From assembly GCF_032854445.1 (NCBI RefSeq), contig NC_088295.1, positions 35,808,510 through 35,823,384 on the forward strand: 14,875 nucleotides of DNA, in the 5' to 3' direction. The notes under the pieces were generated by a model, which saw only the letters and a program-made list of their open reading frames with translations, ran no database searches and was not told where the DNA came from. The position numbers and the translations under genes are program-made. Of the stretch, positions 7,597-14,875 are shown one piece after another (within the stretch, counting starts at the first letter, position 1; every line of letters starts with the position of its first letter). This stretch comes from Liolophura sinensis (lineage: Eukaryota > Mollusca > Polyplacophora > Chitonida > Chitonidae).

Positions 7597-9680
7597 GTAA
7601 GTCATCAAGTGTCATGATACAGCTGAAATGCTGCTGTTATATTTTAGCCCAAATCAAAATTGATGTGTTAACATGAAAATGAATGTTTATAATTTCAAGT
7701 TCAGTCTGAAAAGTGCATTTCTCCTGCATTCTTGTCCAGAAAATATCTGAAGCATAACAGATTACACGAAATACAATATCAGTCTTTTCTATGAAGTCAG
7801 TCATTTTTCTGAAAAAATTCTATGTCACGTAAGTCACATGTTGAAAAGGTTGCCAGTAACTTGCTAAAGTTTGGTGGAAACTGTGAATGTGTGGATTTTC
7901 CATTTCATCACTCAGTGCTGTTGTTTTATCAAGTTCAAATAAAATTGAGGGTAAGTTGACTTTATTTAGTAGTGTTTAGTCTCCCCTTTATAGCTGGAGA
8001 GCTCCAGCATGTATATGGATTTGTGGAACGGGAAATGAACAATTATTACAAGAATCTGTGACTATCACTTTTACTCATCCTAAACCTTATTTTTTTCATA
8101 TTCTGACGTGTACATTTATATACTACCTCCACACAAAAAAATTTCCTTTTACCACTGTCTCTCTCAATATTCCCACAAATCCTCCACCATAGTGACCTGT
8201 TTGGCTGATTACATGTACATGGCTCAGAAATGATGCATAGAAATGACTGATTATTTGAAACTGAAAGTGAAAATGAATGTGTGCCCTATATCATAGTACA
8301 ACAATTTCTGAAAATGTTGTTTTTTTTACAACAGGCTAGAGTTGTTACATGGTTACATGAAAAGGCAGCCTTATGTTAGCTTCTGATTTACCCAAAATGA
8401 CCATAAATTTTCTCCATGACTAACTTTTTCTGATTCTGAGAGTTCTGTTGATTTTAGTAAGGTGTTTTGAGGTTTGTTGGGAACATGGGATGATATTCTG
8501 CTGGAAAATTGTCTGTTTTAACACTAAAAAATACTTGGTAACATTTATTTGCCTTTAAAAATGCACATTTGTAGACGAAATTTTTGGTCTTTAGGGTATG
8601 TCTTTTGTACTTGGACCTACAAGGATTTTGGGATATATGTCTTATATAGTTAGATCATTCCATTGCTCATTCAGCGGCCCAAAACTGAACATAAAGCTAA
8701 AGCTGAATTAACTGATAAAGCAGTGTTCCAGGAATGTTCCAAAAGTATTTAAAACTCTGCCCTGTTTATTAACAGAATAAATAGCAAACAGTCGTTAGTA
8801 CCTAGCCACTCATTTGGAGTCACGAATTTGTCCATGTTATAGCTGTCTAGAGTGATGTCACAAAACCTTGGAGCTCTACCATACCATCGGTATAAACAAT
8901 GTGACAGTGAGAAAATACAAACAAAAAAGCCTGATATCCAACCAAAGAGTATCAGCTCTGTCCTGTGTTCAAAGGGCCAATGTTTCTTTTGGTTTGGCAC
9001 TCGGTCAGGGCTGTGTTCGTGGACACAAGCGTCATGTTTTGGTAGACTTGCTCGTTTGGCCTAGATGGCTGTACTGACTTCAGGGAATTTACCAAACACA
9101 GCAGGACCTTCTGATTGATAACAGACCGTTTCATTCAGATTTCGCGAGGATATTTTCATGAATAAATCTGACTTTGTTATGGAAAAATAATGCAAAGTCA
9201 CAATATATTTCTTCAAGCAATGACTCTCCTGGAGCGGTTTTCTTGCCAGCTCACCCTGACAAGTTACTGCAGTATCCTGCCCAACATGTATGCATTGTGA
9301 CTAGCAGCAAAATCCATTGTATTGCATTGATATGTGTCTGTCTACTATAAGAAACCACACTGACAATCAAGAGCTAATAGGTTTTTTGATGTGACAGCCA
9401 ATCATCACGTGATGCTTTCAACACTAGTGATAAGGGCTTCTACAACATGGCTATTCAGAGTGAATTGTCCGTCGGTGCCATATCCCCAGTGTTGAACTTC
9501 GTCTTCATCTTTTCAGAACTCCAAAGCATTTTTTACATATTTTTCTGTGATAACTGTTTCCCATATAATTTTATCTATGTATATACAGAGGCAGACTTTA
9601 TGTTAACTTTAAGCAAGAAATCACATTATATGATATTCCACAGTTATATGCAAAATGTATTTTTTGTGATTTCCAAACAG
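7597..9680 (+). other. NF-kB intron between the NLS exon and the second glycine-rich exon
   Basis: The 2.08-kb intron runs from GTAAGT to TTCCAAACAG. Apart from a SINE piece at 7817-7877 nothing in it is identified. Open frames of 60-83 codons on both strands at 8749-9134 and an 80-codon frame at 9447-9689 have no recognisable motifs and are not called genes. Confidence 0.8.
7817..7877 (+). repeat. Third copy of the SINE 5' segment
   Basis: ATTCTATGTCACGTAAGTCA through AAAGTTTGGTGG matches 7098-7158 with only three differences, then identity stops at AAACTGTGAATG. It lies across an exon from the other copies, so it is either a separate truncated insertion or a duplicated piece. Confidence 0.7.
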
Positions 9681-9746
9681 CCTATATGAACTATGGTGGT
9701 CAAGGAGGACAGCAGTTTCAGTATAGCAGTTTTCCAGGGCAGAAAG
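9681..9746 (+). CDS. NF-kB p105/p100-type protein, second glycine-rich exon
   Basis: This 66-nt exon is flanked by the acceptor TTTCCAAACAG and the donor AAAG|GTGAGA. With the A carried from the previous exon it reads TYMNYGGQGGQQFQYSSFPG and QK, a Gly/Gln/Tyr-rich stretch that continues the glycine-rich region. It enters and leaves in phase 1. The identification rests on perfect phase fit with both neighbours and composition, since low-complexity sequence gives no family-specific motif. Confidence 0.82.
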
Positions 9747-10256
9747 GTGAGATTTCTCAGCTACTGGTGTTTATCTGACACCGTTCTTAACTGTCTACTA
9801 TTTCCTACAGTGTGCATGTAGTATTAACTGTAAGGAAATAGCGTGCTGTTAATTTCAGGAAATTTCCACGGCCGTCCCCATTTTCATTCTGATAACAGCA
9901 GATCACCAGGAAGTTGTTGGCAATTTTTAGGAGATTTTTAAATTCATTACCTGTGTTCATGCGACATGCCATCACTTCTTAAGCACAATGGATCTTAAGG
10001 TCGGTGTTGAAACCAAAAGTGTGTTCTGGATAGGACATAAATCAGTTGTAAATGATCATCTCTGAGACATTAGTTTTAAAGGCTTTCATTCTTTTTTTGC
10101 ATGTACATCATATGTACATGGTTCGTACGTTTGTTTTTTATTTTGCAGTTTTATCCTGTGTGTATTTATTTTTTCTGACATCATTGTAAAATTATCTCTG
10201 TTGTCTGATGTCTTTAGTTGACTTTATATGTTACCGGTCCTTCATTATTATGACAG
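9747..10256 (+). other. NF-kB intron before the acidic linker exon
   Basis: This 510-bp intron runs from GTGAGA to an acceptor near ATTATTATGACAG. It contains no recognised element. Confidence 0.7.
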
Positions 10257-10574
10257 TGATAACAGATCATCACTCTGGCAAGTTAAAATTGCAACATCAA
10301 CAACAACCTTTCAAACAAAATACGCCGTTTTCGTATCATCATACTGCTCTGGATGAAAACAACCTACAGGAAGATTGTTCACCGTTTACTGATGATCCTG
10401 GCATACAGAGATTTGGCCAGCAGAAAATGGAGAACTTCGAGGAGAAATCTGTGGATTCAGTAGACGCAGGGTTTTACTCGCAGGAAATTTCCTCTCATGT
10501 GCTTCAAGAGGAAAGTCAAGCGGGAATGTCAGAGGTGAAGGAAGAAGTAAACTCAAACAAGTCTGTAACATCTG
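10257..10574 (+). CDS. NF-kB p105/p100-type protein, acidic linker exon
   Basis: The frame reads ITDHHSGKLKLQHQQQPFKQ, passes through DENNLQEDCSPFTDDPG and FEEKSVDSVDAGFYSQEISS, and ends SEVKEEVNSNKSVTS before the donor TCTG|GTGAGT (GT at 10575). It is hydrophilic, rich in Glu, Asp, Ser and Gln, and probably disordered, as expected for the linker between the glycine-rich region and the ankyrin repeats of p105. Three acceptors fit the required phase: after 10217 (TCTTTAG), after 10256 (TGACAG, chosen) and after 10265 (AACAG). The first would add hydrophobic residues that look less likely. Entry and exit are phase 1 and the length is 318 nt. Retaining the next intron would add 16 codons and a stop at 10622-10624, giving a short form without ankyrin repeats. 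Confidence 0.78.
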
Positions 10575-11289
10575 GTGAGTTTGGCATGATGTCAGAATCA
10601 ACCACTAGTAGCGTGCAACTTTAAATTGCTTCAGCTTCATGATGCTTGGGAAAGATCCCAGTTTCTCTGAAGGTCGTAAGTGGCATCTCAGAACTCCCTT
10701 ACACAAACTTTATATATCTGATTTGTTGTAAAGTTTTCATTAATGACATCTACAGGTTATAGCACCTGATATGGTGACATTATTCATAAGGAATGTTACA
10801 AAATTTACAAAGTTTTGTGAAAGTAGGCTCAGGTAATGAGTTAAATCTCACAAGATATGACCATCTCAAACTCTTACTAACTTTTGCCTTATGTACTAAT
10901 AGGTAAAGCATACAACTTATTAAGACGTGCGACTTCCGATTCATGACTTAAGACTTGTTTGTGAGTTGTTGTCTAGTTACAGAAACTAGTGTCCTCTTCA
11001 TTTTTGGCTTGGCTGTTGTGGAGTGTTTGGTATTAATGCCAATAAGAAGCACATTAATAAACAATTGGGATTCAGATGAACAGCTGTCCTAATAACATCT
11101 TCCTGTCAGCAAGGTTGATACTTGATGTAGGCTTCGTTATCATCCATCACCGTACACATAGAAGTCTTCAGAAACCTACTCTGTCGACAGCCAATGGCAT
11201 TGAGGCCAAGGCATTTTTAGCCAATCATTGATCGTCTCATATAAGTGTGTATTTCTTTCTGTTGAAGCAAATCATACATTTGCATTCAG

Positions 11290-11492
11290 ATCCGATTTAT
11301 TCCTTGACCCAACATTATACAACAGCAATAAGAAGTGCTAAGAATGGTGACCAGTGTACTTTTATTAAATTGAACAGCGGAAAGTTACCATGCTATCAGG
11401 CAATACCGATGAATGCGAAAGAGGCCAAACAGCCGATTGATGTAGCCTCCGGTGTTGTTGTTTCTCCACTAATCAAGCCTATTTTCCCTTAA
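11290..11492 (+). CDS. Possible alternative terminal exon of the NF-kB gene
   Basis: After the acceptor-like TTTGCATTCAG the frame is open in exactly the phase left by exon 10257-10574. It reads DPIYSLTQHYTTAIRSAKNG, then KLPCYQAIPMNAKEAKQPID, VASGVVVSPLIKPIFP and a stop. Composition looks coding-like, but no Rel or ankyrin motif is visible. If used it would end the protein before the ankyrin repeats, giving a p50-like product by splicing. A chance open frame is at least as likely; transcript data are needed to tell. Confidence 0.2.
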
Positions 11493-12234
11493 AATGACTT
11501 TCGCCCGATAAACCTTATTTTTTTTCGCTAGCTTTTCTATGCCTAGTGTGAAATAAATTTACGTACGGCTCTGTATGTCAAGGTATATGATGTCAGACAT
11601 CGCTACCTTGATTAAATGAAGATGGCTTAATAGGTACTTTAGCTAAATGACTAACGGCTTGTGCTAAAAGGCACATAGTCAGTGACCAACCTCTCTACAA
11701 CTTAGTGCCTGTTTTTTTTTTCAACCAAAAACCAGACCACCAGCTCTTAGTTGGACATGATGGACCAATCAAAAAAAAAAAATTTAAACAAATTAGCAAA
11801 TTTTAGCTGTGCTAAGAGTGAAAGAGCAGCGTAGTAAAGATGGTACAACAGAGTGCAATACCTCAGTGCAAAAATCCTGTTTTAAGATGATCATAAGAAT
11901 CGTAGGTATGTGAAATAATATGTATCCATCTAATAAGTTATACAGATTATCAATAATCAGTTAAAGAGTTGTCATTTATGAAAAAGTAATGCCATATACT
12001 TTTTGAGATGAACTGTTTTTCGTCTGAATGGAAGGTCTTTCAAACTAAACAGGTGCACTGATATCTCCTCAAGTACTTCTGGGATTTTACATACTTTACC
12101 TGCTAGAGTTGTGCATTGTTGTGCTCTGTCATGCAGGCCCTGAATGGCTACTTTGCCTTATGTGTTGTTCTCACCCCAGTCAATCAGCCACAATGAGTTT
12201 ACAGATTCATATCCAGCTCCAGTTAGTACTGATT

Positions 12235-12330
12235 ACTCTGCTTTCCTCCACCCATAAAGTAAAAAATTCTTGAGTTTGGTGTTAAACATCATTCAGTGTC
12301 AAGATATATGTAAAACAATCAATGAATGGG
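12235..12330 (+). mobile_element. Degenerate SINE 3' tail just upstream of minisatellite B
   Basis: GATTACTCTGCTTTCCTCCA then CCCATAAAG, AAATTCTTGAGTTTGGTGTT, AAACATCATTCAGTG and AACAATCAATGAAT follow the same motif order as the SINE tail at 7180-7255. This is a second diverged copy of the same mollusc-type tail. Its 5' part was not recognised. Confidence 0.55.
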
Positions 12331-12379
12331 AGTACCAATCACTTGCTGACTGAAACATGGCATCACCATTCACAGGTTT

Positions 12380-14623
12380 AGTTTAATACTCTCTCAGAAT
12401 CGGTATTTGAGAGGGAAGGATACTGTATCAGGTCAGTACTCTGTCCTTATTTCAGAGGGAAGGATACTGTATCAGGTCATTACTCTGTCGGTATTAGAGA
12501 GGGAAGGATACTGTATCAGGTCATTACTCTGTCCTTATTTCAGAGGGAAGGATACTGTATCAGGTCATTACTCTGTCGGTATTTGAGAGGGAAGGATACT
12601 GTATCAGGTCAGTACTCTGTCCTTATTTCAGAGGGAAGGATACTGTATCAGGTCATTACTCTGTCCTTATTTCAGAGGGAAGGATACTGTATCAGGTCAT
12701 TACTCTGTCGGTATTAGAGAGGGAAGGATACTGTATCAGGTCATTACTCTGTCCTTATTTCAGAGGGAAGGATACTGTATCAGGTCATTACTCTGTAGGT
12801 ATTTCAGAGGGAAGAACAGTGTATCAGGTCATTAATCTGTCAGTATTTCAGAGGGAAGGACATTGTATCAGGTCATTACTCTGTCAGTGTTTCAGAGGGA
12901 AGGACTGTACGAGGTCATTACTCTGTAGGTATTTCAGAGGGAAGAACAGTGTATCAGGTCATTACTCTGTCAGTATTTCAGAGGGAAGAACAGTGTATCA
13001 GGTCATTACTCTGTCAGCATTTCAGGGAAGAACAGTGTATCAGGTCATTACTCTGTCAGCATTTCAGAGGGAAGAACAGTGTATCAGGTCATTAATCTGT
13101 CAGTATTTCAGAGGGAAGGACTGTATCAGGTCATTAATCTGTCAGTATTTCAGAGGGAAGGACATTGTATCAGGCCATTACTCTGTCAGTATTTCAGAGG
13201 GAAGGACATTGTATGAGGCCATTACTCTGTCAGTGTTTCAGAGGGAAGGACTGTACGAGGTCATTGCTATGTTGGTATTTGAGCGGGAAGGACTGTATAA
13301 GGTCATTACTCTCTCAGTATTTCAGAGGGCAGGACTGTATCAGGTCATTACTTTGCCAGTATTTCAGAGGGAAGAACATTGTATCAGGTCATTTACTCCC
13401 TCAGTATTTCAGAGGGAAGGACATTGTATGAGGCCATTACTCTGTCAGTATTTCAGAGGGAAGGACTGTATGAGGTCATTAATCCGCCAGTATTCAGAGG
13501 AAAGGACACTATATTAGGCCATTACTCTATATTTCAGAGGGAAGAACACTGTACTAGGCCATTACTCTGTTCATATTTCGGAGGGAAGTACTGTATCAGG
13601 TCATTACTCTGTCCTTATTTCAGAGGGAAGGACTGTATCAGGTCATTACTCTGTCAGTATTTCAGAGGGAAGAACAGTGTATCAGGTCATTACTCTGTCA
13701 GCATTTCAGGGAAGAACAGTGTATCAGGTCATTACTCTGTCAGTATTTCAGAGGGAAGGACTGTATCAGGCCATTACTCTGTCAGTATTTCAGAGGGAAG
13801 GACTGTATCAGGTCATTACTCTGTCAGTGTTTCAGAGGGAAGGACTGTACGAGGTCATTACTCTGTCAGTATTTCAGAGGGAAGGACTGTATCAGGTCAT
13901 TAATCTGCCAGTATTTCAGAGGGAAGAACAGTGTATCAGGTCATTACTCTGTCAGCATTTCAGAGGGAAGAACAGTGTATCAGGTCATTAATCTGTCAGT
14001 ATTTCAGAGGGAAGGACTGTATCAGGTCATTAATCTGTCAGTATTTCAGGGGGAAGGACTGTATCAGGTCATTAATCTGTCAGTATTTCAGAGGGAAGAA
14101 CAGTGTATCAGGTCATTAATCTGTCATCATTTCAGAGGGAAGAACAGTGTATCAGGTCATTAATCTGTCAGTATTTCAGAGGGAAGGACTGTATCAGGTC
14201 ATTAATCTGTCAGTATTTCAGGGGAAAGGACTGTATCAGGTCATTAATCTGTCAGTATTTCAGAGGGAAGAACTGTACGAGGTCATTACTCTGTCAGTAT
14301 TTCAGAGGAAAGTACTGTATCAGGTCATTAATCTGTCAGTATTTCAGAGGGAAAGACTGTATCAGGTCATTAATCTGTCAGTATTTCAGAGGAAAGTACT
14401 GTATCAGGTCATTAATCTGTCAGTATTTCAGAGGGAAAGACTGTATCAGGTCATTAATCTGTCAGTATTTCAGAGGAAAGTACTGTATCAGGTCATTAAT
14501 CTGTCAGTATTTCAGAGGGAAGGACTGTATCAGGTCATTAATCTGTCAGTATTTCAGGGGGAAGGACTGTATCAGGTCATTAATCTGTCAGTATTTCAGA
14601 GGGAAGAACAGTGTATCAGGTTA
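12380..14623 (+). repeat. Minisatellite B: 42-44-bp units, about 52 copies
   Basis: The typical unit is GTATCAGGTCATTACTCTGT then CAGTATTTCAGAGGGAAGGA and CT (42 bp). Units ending GGATACT or GAACAGT are 44 bp. The left block (12380-12800) uses the GGATACT form and alternates CCTTATTTCAG with CGGTATT[A/T]GAG. The middle (about 13250-13570) is the most diverged. The right block (14000-14623) is uniform, with ATTAATCTGTCAG, and shows an ~84-bp dimer at 14300-14510 alternating GAGGAAAGTACT and GAGGGAAAGACT. The unit has no stop in any + strand frame, so open frames of up to 232 codons cross the array; they change repeat motif at each 44-bp unit and have no start context or domain, so they are not called genes. 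It is unrelated in sequence to minisatellite A. Confidence 0.95.
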
Positions 14624-14795
14624 TAAGTCTCCTATCTGTGCCATGGGATTACCGCTCACATGTCCTCTTGTGGATATTGGCAGTTTTCTGGACTCCAGAA
14701 AGGTTTGTTGTATTTATACTGAACAAAAATATAAATGCAGGGCTTTTATTGTTGCAATATTTAACAGGATAATGCTGTGATTTTTGTCAATATAG
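14624..14795 (+). other. Intron sequence after minisatellite B
   Basis: This is short unique sequence ending in TTTTTGTCAATATAG, a reasonable acceptor. No element was recognised in it. Confidence 0.55.
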
Positions 14796-14875
14796 CACAG
14801 AGGTATGGTCAAGAGCAAAACCCCACACCAGTGTACATTCCAGTCTCCAAAACCAAAGTGTGGTTGATCTCAAGC
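14796..14875 (+). CDS. Candidate next NF-kB exon, cut by the window end
   Basis: After the acceptor GTCAATATAG, in the phase 1 left by exon 10257-10574, the frame is open to the window end and reads AQRYGQEQNPTPVYIPVSKT then KVWLISS. An alternative acceptor five bases on (GCACAG) gives another open phase-compatible reading starting EVWSRAKPH. No ankyrin motif is visible in either, so this could be more linker before the ankyrin repeats, or chance. Position, acceptor and phase are the only support. Confidence 0.35.

Larger units (their letters stand above)
10575..12379 (+). other. 5' part of the last NF-kB intron in the window
   Basis: This is unique AT-rich sequence starting GTGAGT. It contains two homopolymer runs (T at about 11711-11720, A at about 11769-11780), a possible cryptic exon at 11290-11492 and a degenerate SINE tail at 12235-12330. 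Nothing else was recognised. Confidence 0.7.

Noticed and set aside
8749-9134. Overlapping open frames on both strands, one with a hydrophobic stretch FGWISGFFVCIFSLSHCLY
   Set aside because: No recognisable domain, no phase-compatible splice sites with the NF-kB frame, and both strands are open equally, so there is no support for a gene.
14630-14720. Possible small exon between GGATATTGGCAG and CCAGAAAG|GTTTGT
   Set aside because: Its end phase would not fit the following candidate exon and the encoded residues show nothing recognisable.
12819-14780. Long overlapping + strand open frames (up to 232 codons) with repeated motifs such as YQVITLSVFQREG and CIRSLLCQYFRGK
   Set aside because: They are an effect of a stop-free 42-bp unit read in three frames. 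The motif changes whenever a 44-bp unit shifts the frame, and there is no domain, signal or splice context suggesting a repeat protein.

Overview
This is animal nuclear DNA, intron-rich and AT-rich, with no bacterial gene layout. Fossils of a short interspersed element that looks like the tailed SINEs common in mollusc genomes suggest a marine lophotrochozoan, most likely a mollusc. That assignment rests on memory of repeat motifs.

The host gene, on the + strand, is an NF-kB family member of the p105/p100 (NFKB1/2, Relish-like) class. Four internal coding exons join in one reading frame through phase-1 introns. Exon 343-481 encodes the end of the Rel homology IPT domain. Exon 7435-7596 encodes the nuclear localisation signal RKRRK and the start of a glycine-rich region. 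Exon 9681-9746 encodes the rest of that region. Exon 10257-10574 encodes an acidic, Gln/Ser-rich linker. The ankyrin exons expected in this class are not in the window; a candidate next exon begins at 14796. The last three exons are multiples of three with phase 1 at both ends, so each could be skipped without a frameshift.

Most of the window is intron, and two introns have been taken over by repeats. Intron 482-7434 holds four parts: a few decayed repeat units starting at the exon end (464-607); a 3.44 kb DNA transposon (608-4043) with 22-bp terminal inverted repeats and a TTA target duplication; a ~3.0 kb minisatellite of ~43-bp units (4047-7097); and a SINE remnant (7098-7255). The minisatellite unit resembles the exon-intron junction of the NF-kB exon: it carries a copy of the exon's last ~17 bases (encoding YYPED) plus the splice donor. 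The transposon sits inside one unit, and removing it with one TTA restores a normal unit.

The transposon carries, on the - strand, a coiled-coil plus BEN-like reading frame split by two in-frame stops; no transposase was recognised. Intron 10575-14795 holds a second, unrelated minisatellite of 42-44-bp units (12380-14623), free of stops in all three + frames, so the long reading frames across it are not evidence of coding. The main discovery is the exon-junction-derived minisatellite, which places many copies of a splice-donor-like sequence downstream of the real donor in an immune transcription factor gene.
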